From positions 48,374 to 112,373 of the forward strand of contig JARLGV010000121.1 of assembly GCA_031292555.1 (NCBI GenBank): DNA of 64,000 nt, read 5' to 3'. The position numbers and the translations under genes were made by a program. Source of the stretch: Fimbriimonas sp. Lineage in GTDB: Bacteria > Armatimonadota > Fimbriimonadia > Fimbriimonadales > Fimbriimonadaceae. The notes beneath the pieces are model-generated. The model saw nothing but the letters and a program-made list of their open reading frames with translations. It searched no databases and was not told the DNA's origin. Below, in pieces: positions 45,065-52,946 of the stretch (positions within the stretch are counted from its first letter, which is position 1; each line of letters begins with the position of its first letter).

Positions 45065-45487
45065 CTAGCCTTTTGTCAGGGTGAAGTCGACTTGGGCGAC
45101 GACGATGCCGTTGGCGGCAGCTTCCGAGAGATTGCCCGTGAACAGACCGCCAGTGGTCGCCGCAAATAGACCGTACAACCTATCGGTGCCGCCCGAGCCG
45201 GGCGCTACGCTGAAGTAGGTAATCGTTCCTCGGAAGAAGCCGGCGTTTGTGAAACTCCCGTCGATGATCCCATTGCGGTCATAGGTTGTATTCGTGAACG
45301 TGCCATGGGCGGTCCCGTCGGTCGCGATATCGATGCTCACGGTACCCACTTGGTTGATTTCCGATGCGTTGGTCGTGAACGTGCCGTTCCATGTACCTAC
45401 ATATGGGTTGGGATTCTGGGGCCCTCCGCCTCCGCCGCATCCAAGGACCACGCAAGCGGCCACCGCCAAAACCAGGAACTTGTTCAA
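45065..45487 (-). CDS. Putative lipoprotein of unknown function
   Basis: A 140-residue protein with a lipoprotein signal (MNKFLVLAVAACVVLGC followed by a Gly run), then a beta-rich domain (YVGTWNGTF, VSIDIATDGTAHGTF, IDGSFTNAGFFRGTI) of the kind often seen in bacterial extracellular proteins. Its TTG start sits in the stop region of the upstream gene (TTGA overlap), implying coupled translation. No function assigned. Confidence 0.65.
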   Translation of the reverse strand: MNKFLVLAVAACVVLGCGGGGGPQNPNPYVGTWNGTFTTNASEINQVGTVSIDIATDGTAHGTFTNTTYDRNGIIDGSFTNAGFFRGTITYFSVAPGSGGTDRLYGLFAATTGGLFTGNLSEAAANGIVVAQVDFTLTKG

Positions 45488-45867
45488 GGTTCTTCAATAG
45501 TATCCGTTGCACCAGCGATTGAGTCGGTGACTCCACGCTGCTTAGTCTGCATTTCGTCGGCCTGCACTTTCCCCATGAATTGTCGAAGCAACGGCTTCCA
45601 GATCGTGTTGTCCGCAGGCATATGGTAGTTTCGCCAGTGCACGGTGAGGAAGCCAGGTTCAGAGGAGAGACGCATCTCAACCAAGTCGACCTCCGAGTAC
45701 TTCACGTGCATGAGTCGAACAAGGTCAGCTTCCGCGATCGGCAGCTTGGGTGTGACGAGGGTTCGGCGATTGTCGACGATCATCAGGAGCCGAATATAGA
45801 ATTGTCCGGATTCATGGAGTACAAGGAGTGCGTTTCCATAGGGCAGAGCGATATCGAGGCGAACCAT
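45484..45867 (-). CDS. Hypothetical protein coupled to the lipoprotein gene
   Basis: A 127-residue protein (from ATG 45867, MVRLDIALPYGNALL) of no recognised family; a longer frame from TTG 45894 exists. It has mixed beta/alpha character with a segment LMHVKYSEVDLVEMRLSSEPG. An 8-bp inverted repeat straddles its ATG (45866-45887). It overlaps the lipoprotein start by 4 nt. No function proposed. Confidence 0.55.
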   Translation of the reverse strand: MVRLDIALPYGNALLVLHESGQFYIRLLMIVDNRRTLVTPKLPIAEADLVRLMHVKYSEVDLVEMRLSSEPGFLTVHWRNYHMPADNTIWKPLLRQFMGKVQADEMQTKQRGVTDSIAGATDTIEEP

Positions 45868-45887
45868 AGTAGAAGTATGTCTACTAT
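45866..45887. promoter_or_regulatory. Operator-like inverted repeat over a start codon
   Basis: ATAGTAGA (45866-45873) / TCTACTAT (45880-45887) with a 6-nt spacer overlaps the ATG at 45867. It is positioned for a transcription regulator at the -10 region or for an RNA hairpin hiding the start. No regulator is identified. Confidence 0.5.
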
Positions 45888-45897
45888 ACTCCAAGCT

Positions 45898-47259
45898 TTA
45901 TCTTGGAACCATAACGGCCGGCCAGCGAACCTCGAAGCGCGCGCCGCCGGTGGGCCCGTCTGTCACGCGAATCGTGCCTCCTCTGGCTTCGACCAATCGC
46001 TTGGACACGGCGAGACCCACCCCGAATCCGCCCAGCGATCGGTTTCGACTCCGCTCCAGGCGGGTGAATCGCTCGAAAATTGCGTCCCGTTTGTCGGCTG
46101 GGACACCTTTGCCCTCATCGGTCACCGATACAAGCACAAACGAATCGTCGATTTCCATAGCAAGCGTACACGTCGAGCCCTGAGGGCTTGACCGCAAGGC
46201 ATTTGAAACCAAATTGTCGATCACGCAGTCGACCTCTTCCTCCAGAGCAATCGTTTGTGCGGGAATCGTCTCGACCGCGAGAAACACGGCTGACTCGACG
46301 AATCGGTCGAGCCAACGAGCCTCCACTTTCTCAAGCGCCAATTCGATGTCAACCGGGGTCGTGACATCGGCAACCGGCAACGCCGACTGAAGCATCGCCT
46401 CAACCAGACGGGACATTCGCTCGGTCTCTCTAAGAGCCTGGTACAGCGCATCCCGATACTCCTCGTCGGATCGATTGATCATCAACGTCGTTTCAATCCG
46501 ACCCCTTAGGATGGTCAACGGAGTACGCAACTCGTGAGCGGCATCTTCTACGAACCTCTTCTGGCGCTGCACCGAGTCCTCGAGCCGATCCAAGAAGCTA
46601 TTGAGTCGAGCGGCAAACGCTCCGAACTCGTCACTCATTGGAACATCCAGTCGACGGGTCAAGTCGGATTCGCTGAACAGCTCGGCCTGTTGGGCCATGA
46701 GTGACAGAGGCTTGAAAGTCCTTTCCGACGCAAGCCAGGTGACTGCGCCGATCAACCCGACCAAGGGGAACCAAAGCAAAGCAAGAGCGAGTGCGGCTCG
46801 AGATATTGTCTTCTCACGCTCGTCAAAGGGAAGAACGCCGATGAGCAATCCGCCTCGCACCGATTTGCTCCCGGCGATGACTGTCACGTTGCCGATTTCG
46901 ATCTCGCCCCATTGGACTCCGCTGCGATTCGTCTTCTTGCCGATCATCGATACGGCCCAACGAAATGAGGGTTCAAGGGATATCGCGCCTTCGCTGGCGA
47001 CGAGATTCCCCTTCAAGTCGAAGGTGCCGAAACTGAGTTGAGGATTGGCCTCGACGACGATTCCGAGGTCGGGTGAGATTGAGTCCTGAGTCTCTGCATC
47101 GTGTTCTACCTGCAAAATCGCCGGGCGAAGGATGTCGTGTGCGCGGTTCACTTCTTCACGGCGAAACACGACAATCGACAAAAGGAACAGTCCGGCCAAA
47201 ACCGCGCCGGAAACGGCCGAGATGGTTAGGGCGAGTCTTGCGCGGTGACTAGTCCTCAT
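45898..47259 (-). CDS. Two-component sensor histidine kinase
   Basis: About 453 residues. It has an N-terminal membrane helix, a periplasmic segment of about 120 residues, a second membrane helix (ALALALLWFPLVGLIGAVTW) and HAMP, then the HisKA motif VEDAAHELRTPLTILRG with the phosphoacceptor His, N-box DNLVSNALRSSP and G-boxes DEGKGVPADKRDAIF and GGFGVGLAVSKRLV. It should phosphorylate the adjacent OmpR-type regulator. Start taken at ATG 47259 (MRTSHRARL), overlapping the regulator's end by 11 bp. The signal is unknown. Confidence 0.93.
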   Translation of the reverse strand: MRTSHRARLALTISAVSGAVLAGLFLLSIVVFRREEVNRAHDILRPAILQVEHDAETQDSISPDLGIVVEANPQLSFGTFDLKGNLVASEGAISLEPSFRWAVSMIGKKTNRSGVQWGEIEIGNVTVIAGSKSVRGGLLIGVLPFDEREKTISRAALALALLWFPLVGLIGAVTWLASERTFKPLSLMAQQAELFSESDLTRRLDVPMSDEFGAFAARLNSFLDRLEDSVQRQKRFVEDAAHELRTPLTILRGRIETTLMINRSDEEYRDALYQALRETERMSRLVEAMLQSALPVADVTTPVDIELALEKVEARWLDRFVESAVFLAVETIPAQTIALEEEVDCVIDNLVSNALRSSPQGSTCTLAMEIDDSFVLVSVTDEGKGVPADKRDAIFERFTRLERSRNRSLGGFGVGLAVSKRLVEARGGTIRVTDGPTGGARFEVRWPAVMVPR

Positions 47260-47938
47260 CGCGAGGCTTTCCCAACATGTAGCCTTGTCCACGGATTGTG
47301 TAGATTAGGCGACTCATGTTGCTTCGTTCCAATTTGTGCCGCAGATAGCTCACGTAAACTTCTACGACGTTAGGGTCGCGGTAGCCATTATCGTCCCAAA
47401 CCTTTTCGAGAATTGTCTGCTTCGATACTGGCGATTCGGGGCTGCGGATGAGAATTTCGAGGAGTGCAAATTCGGTTGCCGACAGATATATCGGCCGAGA
47501 ACCACGCGTGACTTTACGGCTCCCGGTGTCAACGACGAGATCGCCGTATTGCAAACGGCCAGTGTCCTGTTGGCTGCGTCGAAGCAACGCTCGCACTCTT
47601 GCTAGAAACTCCTCTAGCATGAAGGGCTTAGGCAGATAGTCGTCAGCGCCAGCGTCAAGCCCGGTTACCCGATCCTCCAGGCTCGTTCTTGCGGTCAGCA
47701 TGAGGACGGGAACCTTGGACTCAAGTCGTACTTTACGAAGTACCTCGAACCCATCGATGTCCGGGAGCATCACATCCAATACGATCAGATCCGGTTCTGA
47801 CTGCCTGAATTCGGCGATCGCCGATTCGCCAGTGGCGTGGCCGGAGATCTCGTACCCAAGCTGCTCAAGCGCTTGAGTTAGAAAGGCGAGAACTGCCTGT
47901 TCGTCTTCGACGAGCATGACTTTAGGGTTTTCCGTAAT
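47249..47938 (-). CDS. OmpR-family response regulator with apparent ATT start codon
   Basis: About 229 residues. The receiver has the acidic pair in LVEDEQAV, the phospho-acceptor Asp in LIVLDVMLPDIDG and Lys in YLPKPF; the C-terminal winged helix ends VVEVYVSYLRHKLERSNMSRLIYTIRGQGYML. The internal ATG at 47917 would cut off the first beta strand. The in-frame codons upstream read TENPKV, and ATT at 47938 is preceded by GGGAGG with a 7-nt gap, so ATT is the likely start (MTENPKVMLVEDE). The gene overlaps the kinase by 11 bp. Confidence 0.9.
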   Translation of the reverse strand: MTENPKVMLVEDEQAVLAFLTQALEQLGYEISGHATGESAIAEFRQSEPDLIVLDVMLPDIDGFEVLRKVRLESKVPVLMLTARTSLEDRVTGLDAGADDYLPKPFMLEEFLARVRALLRRSQQDTGRLQYGDLVVDTGSRKVTRGSRPIYLSATEFALLEILIRSPESPVSKQTILEKVWDDNGYRDPNVVEVYVSYLRHKLERSNMSRLIYTIRGQGYMLGKPRDED

Positions 47939-47945
47939 TTTATTG

Positions 47946-47951
47946 CCTCCC
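47946..47951 (-). promoter_or_regulatory. Shine-Dalgarno GGGAGG that fixes the ATT start
   Basis: GGGAGG on the minus strand ends 7 nt before ATT 47938. No other start codon lies at a suitable distance; the next ATG is 28 nt away. Confidence 0.75.
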
Positions 47952-48127
47952 TGCCATCCGATAGTTTAGACGTCTTAAATAAATGACGTCACGCATAGTA
48001 TCGTTTGCTGCCGTCTGCCATTTTACTTAGGATGTTCTAAGGGGTCATTATCCGACCGCCAAGACGGAGCGATTGAGCGAAGGTCGCAAAATCATCCGCC
48101 GTTTTGGGCGAATTCAAACTCGGCCGC
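47952..48127. promoter_or_regulatory. Divergent promoter region of regulator and VanZ gene
   Basis: Contains two copies of GACGTC (47969-47974 and 47985-47990), 16 bp apart start to start. They may be direct sites for the response regulator. TAAACT on the minus strand is a possible -10 for the regulator. Confidence 0.35.
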
Positions 48128-48140
48128 TAGACTCCATTTG
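48128..48140 (+). promoter_or_regulatory. -10 box and 7-nt gap before VanZ start
   Basis: TAGACT (48128-48133) is followed by 7 nt and ATG 48141, with TTGGGC 18 bp upstream of the -10. No ribosome site is visible. Confidence 0.45.
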
Positions 48141-48683
48141 ATGAAGCTTCAAATGAGAACTGCCTGGCCGGCGTGCCTCTGGATGGCAGTTATCTTCGGT
48201 ACTTCGTGTGCATTCATATCGAGTCGGCAGTGGACGGAAGCAGTCACGACGAAAGGGCCGATTGCAATGAGTTCCGCACAGTTTGGGGGGTTCTGGGAGC
48301 ATTGGTGGTGGCTGTTCGTAAAGGGCTACCATGTCGGCGAATTTGCGCTTCTCAGCCTGCTGCTACTACGCGCTTTCGGCGGAAGGCTCTGGCTCTCCTC
48401 TGCCGCTTCGTTCGCATACGCAGCAAGCGACGAATTCCACCAGACATTCGTTCCTTTTCGGGGCGGAAGATGGACGGACGTGGCCATCGACTCGATCGGC
48501 ATCGCGTTGGTAGTCGCAGGCGTCCTGCTATTCAGGTGGACCGACCATCGCCGCCAACTCGGTCCTCACCCGAGCCTCGACCCGAAGAATTCGGCCAGTA
48601 TAGGACATGAGCTACCAGATATGGGCTTTGTTTTCGGCGCTTTTCGCCGGGCTCACCGCGGTGTTGGCAAAGAAGGGCGTTGA
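48141..48683 (+). CDS. VanZ-like membrane protein
   Basis: About 180 residues with four predicted helices. The VanZ-family segment SDEFHQTFVPFRGGRWTDVAIDSIGIALV is present, along with an early helix carrying the WMAVIFGTSC motif. VanZ proteins are linked to glycopeptide resistance and unknown envelope roles. The C-terminal tail after the last helix overlaps the next gene by 77 bp and has no family resemblance; it may not be the natural end. Confidence 0.8.
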   Translation: MKLQMRTAWPACLWMAVIFGTSCAFISSRQWTEAVTTKGPIAMSSAQFGGFWEHWWWLFVKGYHVGEFALLSLLLLRAFGGRLWLSSAASFAYAASDEFHQTFVPFRGGRWTDVAIDSIGIALVVAGVLLFRWTDHRRQLGPHPSLDPKNSASIGHELPDMGFVFGAFRRAHRGVGKEGR

Positions 48684-49020
48684 AAACGTACCGTCGAATC
48701 TGGCGGTCGCCGTGCGAGTTGCGGTGGTCCTGGTCTTTGCGGTCGTCATCGCGATGGCGACAAAGCAGACGAAGATCGGAACGATCACGACGCGAGGCTG
48801 GATGTTTCTCACCGCCTCGGGTATTGCGACCGGCGCGTCTTGGCTGTGCTACTTCCGGGCGATCCAACTCGGGCCAGTATCGCGTGTAGCGCCGATCGAC
48901 AAATTGAGCTTCGTCATTGCGGTAGTCATCGGCATTCTGGTGCTGGGCGAACGTCCGAGTTGGAACATCATCGGCGGGGCTGCTCTGATCTGCTGTGGCG
49001 TGCTCGTCACGCTTCGCTGA
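48607..49020 (+). CDS. Single-domain EamA-type transporter
   Basis: A 137-residue hydrophobic protein with about five helices, matching one EamA/DMT half: LFAGLTAVLAKKGVENVPSNLAVAVRVAVVL, ASWLCYFRAIQLGPVSRVAPIDKLSFV and the C-terminal VLGERPSWNIIGGAALICCGV. Full DMT exporters have two such halves in one chain, so this one probably works as a dimer, as in SMR-type or paired half proteins. It overlaps VanZ by 77 bp in another frame. Substrate unknown. Confidence 0.8.
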   Translation: MSYQIWALFSALFAGLTAVLAKKGVENVPSNLAVAVRVAVVLVFAVVIAMATKQTKIGTITTRGWMFLTASGIATGASWLCYFRAIQLGPVSRVAPIDKLSFVIAVVIGILVLGERPSWNIIGGAALICCGVLVTLR

Positions 49021-49028
49021 GTTGGCGT

Positions 49029-49040
49029 CACAATTGACCC
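49029..49040 (+). promoter_or_regulatory. -10 box and 6-nt gap before polysaccharide deacetylase start
   Basis: CACAAT (49029-49034) is followed by TGACCC and GTG 49041. No ribosome site is present, as expected for a leaderless transcript. Confidence 0.5.
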
Positions 49041-49799
49041 GTGGTTGTCGCAACGATCGTCATGATGAGTTTGGCGCTTGGCACGGCGCCCCAGGCAAGA
49101 GGGAACTGGGATCTATATCCGGACCTGCGTTCGTCGACGCCGATCTTGACCTACCATGACGTGATCGAACGCCGCGAGGCGGATTCACTCTGGTTCGATT
49201 GCAGCGTCGACGAACTGGAGGGCCAACTTGATTGGCTGACCAAGCGCGGCGCCAACTTCGTAACCGTCGACCAAATTTTCGACCACCTGGCCAGCGGCAG
49301 AGTTCTGCCGAAGAACGCGATCGCAATATCGTTCGCTGACGGATACGAGGGTTTCTACCTTCGGGCAGTTCCGATCCTGCGACGGAAACATGTACCTGCC
49401 GCGATGTTCATTCATACCGACTATGTCGGGGACCGGCACGGACGCCCCAAGATGACGTGGCAACAAATCGAGGAACTGGATCGGGAAGGCCTGGTGACGA
49501 TCTGCTCCCAAACCCGAACCCATCCGGCCGACTTGCGCACCCTGGACGACCGACGGCTGGCGGAAGAGATGGGCGGGTCCAAGCGGGTACTCGAGCATAA
49601 GCTCGGTCATTCTGTGCGCTACCTCGCCTATCCGAACGGGAAGTTCGACCTAAGGGTCGCGAAAGCCGCTCAAGCGGCCGGATACGCCATGGCATTCACG
49701 GAGCGCCTGACACCGGCGGAACGGTCACCGAACCGGTTCATGGTCAGCCGATACGTCCACACGAAATATCGGCTCGCCTGGTCCGATGCCGGAAGATGA
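49041..49799 (+). CDS. Polysaccharide deacetylase-like protein with altered active site
   Basis: The 252-residue protein has a signal peptide and a NodB-like domain (LTYHDVIE at the start, AAMFIHTDYVG, AYPNGKFD). Normally motif 1 is TFDDG, with the first Asp as catalytic base and the second a metal ligand; here it is SFADGYEG, with the base replaced by Ala. Motif 2 is normally HS/TxxxH; here it is SQTRTHPADL, with the first metal His replaced by Gln. It may therefore be catalytically dead or use a different chemistry. GTG start at 49041. It ends in an inverted repeat. Confidence 0.82.
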   Translation: MVVATIVMMSLALGTAPQARGNWDLYPDLRSSTPILTYHDVIERREADSLWFDCSVDELEGQLDWLTKRGANFVTVDQIFDHLASGRVLPKNAIAISFADGYEGFYLRAVPILRRKHVPAAMFIHTDYVGDRHGRPKMTWQQIEELDREGLVTICSQTRTHPADLRTLDDRRLAEEMGGSKRVLEHKLGHSVRYLAYPNGKFDLRVAKAAQAAGYAMAFTERLTPAERSPNRFMVSRYVHTKYRLAWSDAGR

Positions 49800-49809
49800 G
49801 GCTTCCGGC
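49788..49809. terminator. Hairpin over the deacetylase stop codon
   Basis: GCCGGAAG / CTTCCGGC, 8-bp stem with a 6-nt loop, spans the TGA and lies between the convergent deacetylase and DUF1854 genes. No T-run on either side. Confidence 0.4.
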
Positions 49810-49823
49810 AATCGAACGAGGCC

Positions 49824-50315
49824 CTAGAGAATAGTCTCGAGGATCAGGCGGCTTCTCTGATCGAGCGAGTGGGTGTCTACGATCTCGAATCGATTGCCAT
49901 CCACGTCGATCAGCATCAGGTGCGTCGGAGAAAGCCACTGGGCGTTCTCTTGAAGGCTCTGAGTGACGAAATCCCTCTCGCCCCGGTCGGATTCGACGTG
50001 CCAGTAGGTCGCGCCGAACTCTCCCTTTGCACTGACGATCGACGAGATGGTCGCCGTGAGATAGCGCTTCGCGATCTCAGCCTTGACCGAGGCATACGAG
50101 GCGGCGTTCAGCTCCTTCTCCGGATCGACAATCGTCGTGATCTCTTCTCCCTTTCCGTTCATCAGTGACAGATAGCGCTGGGGATAAGAAAGGGGAGCCG
50201 CCCATGTCGGCTTCACCGTCACATAGCTTCGATCCTCGCCGATCGTGAGTCGAAGTCGATCCTTTGGCGCGTGGAACAGATGGTACGCGTCGGCGCTCGT
50301 TTGTTTTTGGATCAT
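49824..50315 (-). CDS. DUF1854-type protein, partner of the ABC exporter
   Basis: A 163-residue protein whose pattern matches DUF1854: YVTVKPTWAAPLSYPQRYLSLMNGKGEEI, the middle SIVSAKGEFGATYWHVESDRGERDFVTQ and the end LIDVDGNRFEIVDTHSLDQRSRLILE. In other bacteria DUF1854 genes travel with a specific ABC transporter, sometimes noted next to cyanophycin metabolism genes. Here the ABC gene begins upstream and this gene follows it by 42 nt; the two are probably one operon. AGGAG precedes the ATG. Biochemical role unknown. Confidence 0.75.
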   Translation of the reverse strand: MIQKQTSADAYHLFHAPKDRLRLTIGEDRSYVTVKPTWAAPLSYPQRYLSLMNGKGEEITTIVDPEKELNAASYASVKAEIAKRYLTATISSIVSAKGEFGATYWHVESDRGERDFVTQSLQENAQWLSPTHLMLIDVDGNRFEIVDTHSLDQRSRLILETIL

Positions 50316-50357
50316 TTCAGTTCTCCTATTTCTCTCGCGTAGGGAGCCGGGGCGGCC

Positions 50358-52553
50358 TCAGCCGCCCGTTCCGACTCCGATGATCTCATTGATGGCGCAC
50401 TGTGCTTCCACGAGCTTGTAGAAGACGCCTTGCTTCTCCATAAGCTCCGCGTGCGTTCCAATCTCGGCGATCTCGCCCTTGTCGAGGACGACCAAGCGTG
50501 AAGCGTTCCGCAGTGTGGACAGACGGTGGGCTATCGCGAACGTCGTACGTCCTTCGATCAGCCGGCCGATCGCCTCCTGGATCTGCTTCTCCGTCTCGAC
50601 GTCGACCGAGGAGGTCGCCTCGTCCAAGATGAGGATGCGCGGGTTGTGCAGAATGGCGCGGGCGATGGAGACGCGCTGACGCTCGCCACCCGACAGTTTT
50701 GCACCGCGTTCGCCGACCATCGTGTCGTAACCGTCCGGCTTGGAGAGGACGAAATTGTGGGCGTTGGCAGCCTTCGCCGCAACCATCACCTCTTCGAACG
50801 TCGCTCCCGGCTTGCCGTACCGAATGTTCTCCGCGATCGTTCCGTTGAACAGGAACGGCTCCTGAAGCACGATGCCGATCTGGTGCCGCATATCCTGCAG
50901 AGCGATGTCCCGGTAGTCGATGCCGTCGATCTTGATCATGCCCGCATCCGGCTCGTAGAACCGGCAGATGAGGTTGATCGTGGTCGACTTGCCGGCACCG
51001 GACTTCCCAACCAGACCGATCATTTCTCCCGGCTTGGCGGTGAAAGTGATCCCTTTGAGAACCGGGTTCGATTTGTCGTACCCGAACCGGACGTTGTCGA
51101 ACTCGACCTCGCCTAAGATGTGGTGGTGAGACTCTTGTACGCCGTACTTCTCCGACTCGGTGTCCATCACCTCGAAGATTCGGTCGGCCCCCGCCATCGC
51201 GCGCGAAAACCACTGGTTGACGGCTGCGAACCACTGCAAGGGTCCGTATAGCAGACCGAGCAGGGCGCTGACCTTCCAGAAACCGCCCAGCGTCATTTCA
51301 TTCGCATAGACCATGTAGCCGCCAACCGTCCAGTTGATCAGGGTGCCGAGCGACGTGAAGAACGTCATGGCGCCGAAGATCGTGTACCAGCGTCCGTCCG
51401 CCGCCATGCCGGCGTCGCGAAGCTCGTTGTTCCGAGTTCGGAACTTGCCGTACTCCAGATCCTCCTTCGCAAAAGCCTTGACGACTCGGATGCCGCTCAG
51501 CGACTCGTTCAAATGCATGTGGAACCGGGCCCACTTCTGGCCGACGCGATGGAACATCTGCGACATCGGCCTCCAGAAGAACGCACCGATGCCCAGCACG
51601 AACGGGATCGGCGAAAGAATACAGGCCGCCAGAAGTGCATTCGTGTAGAAGAGGAAAATCATGATGCCAAAGAACATAAGCCCGTTCAGCAGCAGATAGG
51701 GAACACCCTCCACGAGAAAGCCCCACACGCGGTCGGTGTCCTGCGTGACGCGCGACGCGATCGCTCCGACCTGCTTCTTGTCGAAGAACGTCAGTTGCAG
51801 AAACTCGATCGACCGGTAGACGGACGAACGCAGATCGGCGGCGATGCTTCCGGCAAGGAACGCGATCAGGCGTCCGCTGAGGATCTGCAGCACGGAGTTC
51901 ACCACCAGAACGCCCAACCAGCAGACCATCAGAATCCAGAGCGTATTGAGTTCGCGATGGTTCTTCAGAACCGTGTCAATCAACTTGCCTTGGATCAAGG
52001 GCGGGCAAAGGTTGAGCAGCGTCGTAACCAGCGACATCAATGCCAACAAGAGCGCTTGCTTGCGGTAGGGGTAGAGATACCGCCCGATCCGCATCATCGT
52101 CTTGGAGCGGTTGACGCATGCCGGACACACGCCGTCCTTTTCAGGCAGAAGCCGGTTGCATTGGGCGCAACGCAGCCTCTCCTCCTTCAAATTGATGAGG
52201 AGCGGTTCACCCTTCGCGAGTTGCTCGATGCCCCGAGCCGCTTCGCTGAATTTTGCGGCGATCGTGAGCGAATAGGAGACGATCGGCAAGATCTCTCCTT
52301 TGGCCGTCACGACTTCGAGGCGGCCGCCACCGACCAGCGGCTCGTTTCGGGCCGTCTTGATGTCGGAAATCGGTATGACAAAGCATGGCGCGCCACCCTT
52401 TTCCAGGATGCGCACATGAGTATTCGTAACTTCCAAGGTTCGGTGGCCAAACGAGCCGTCTTCGGCGAAGTCGGCCACCAAACGTATAAGTACGTCGTCG
52501 ATGGGGTTGGGCGCCAATTGCGCGCCACTCCCGATTTGGGGTGCAGTTTCCAT
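50358..52553 (-). CDS. ABC exporter with N-terminal PH-like and zinc-ribbon domains (DUF1854-associated)
   Basis: About 731 residues from ATG 52553, chosen because AGGAGGG lies 5 nt upstream; the longer frame adds 19 residues. Residues about 15-110 form a PH-like beta domain (VTNTHVRILEKGG, PISDIKTARNE, LPIVSYSLTIA). A zinc ribbon follows with CAQC and CPAC (about residues 130-150). Then comes a six-helix exporter membrane domain (about 165-470) and an ATPase with Walker A VGKSGAGKSTT, signature LSGGERQRVSIA and Walker B ILILDEATSS. Exporters with such a head are known next to DUF1854 genes. Substrate unknown. Confidence 0.88.
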   Translation of the reverse strand: METAPQIGSGAQLAPNPIDDVLIRLVADFAEDGSFGHRTLEVTNTHVRILEKGGAPCFVIPISDIKTARNEPLVGGGRLEVVTAKGEILPIVSYSLTIAAKFSEAARGIEQLAKGEPLLINLKEERLRCAQCNRLLPEKDGVCPACVNRSKTMMRIGRYLYPYRKQALLLALMSLVTTLLNLCPPLIQGKLIDTVLKNHRELNTLWILMVCWLGVLVVNSVLQILSGRLIAFLAGSIAADLRSSVYRSIEFLQLTFFDKKQVGAIASRVTQDTDRVWGFLVEGVPYLLLNGLMFFGIMIFLFYTNALLAACILSPIPFVLGIGAFFWRPMSQMFHRVGQKWARFHMHLNESLSGIRVVKAFAKEDLEYGKFRTRNNELRDAGMAADGRWYTIFGAMTFFTSLGTLINWTVGGYMVYANEMTLGGFWKVSALLGLLYGPLQWFAAVNQWFSRAMAGADRIFEVMDTESEKYGVQESHHHILGEVEFDNVRFGYDKSNPVLKGITFTAKPGEMIGLVGKSGAGKSTTINLICRFYEPDAGMIKIDGIDYRDIALQDMRHQIGIVLQEPFLFNGTIAENIRYGKPGATFEEVMVAAKAANAHNFVLSKPDGYDTMVGERGAKLSGGERQRVSIARAILHNPRILILDEATSSVDVETEKQIQEAIGRLIEGRTTFAIAHRLSTLRNASRLVVLDKGEIAEIGTHAELMEKQGVFYKLVEAQCAINEIIGVGTGG

Positions 52554-52946
52554 CTCAGTCCCTCCTCGAAGGAACGCATCAGGCCGAGTACGAAGGGGTA
52601 CGAACACCACTCTTTGCGGTCAAAAGGACCGGCATCGAAGGACCATACGAACGTATTCGGTATCGACTTAGTCGGCGGACAGGACGGGTCGTCAATCCGT
52701 CAGCCAAGGATGTGATCTGGCAGGCTCGACCTAACTTGTCAGGGAACCCGGCACAACTTTGATGAGGAGACGCGGTCTAATGGCCCCGGCTGGCTAGCGC
52801 CTCGACTAGGCATCATACCGCATAATCTTAATTAAAGGATTAAGTTCGGGTGCAATTGACCCGATTTATAAATGGTCTGCTTAACTTGTCCTTTATAGGA
52901 TAAGGAATAATGGAAGGGGCTACTTTAGGGAAATAAGAATCACTTG
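52554..52946. promoter_or_regulatory. AT-rich regulatory gap upstream of the GGDEF gene
   Basis: About 390 bases with no gene. From about 52820 it is AT-rich and contains CTTAAT (52827-52832) / ATTAAG (52839-52844), GGGT (52848-52851) / ACCC (52859-52862) and a TCCTTTATAGGA element near 52890. The cluster looks like stacked operators for the response regulator-GGDEF gene or the divergent ABC gene. Confidence 0.45.

Noticed and set aside
49824..52553. Cyanophycin synthesis locus
   Set aside because: DUF1854 and its ABC partner are sometimes described near cyanophycin genes, but no cyanophycin synthetase or cyanophycinase is present here.
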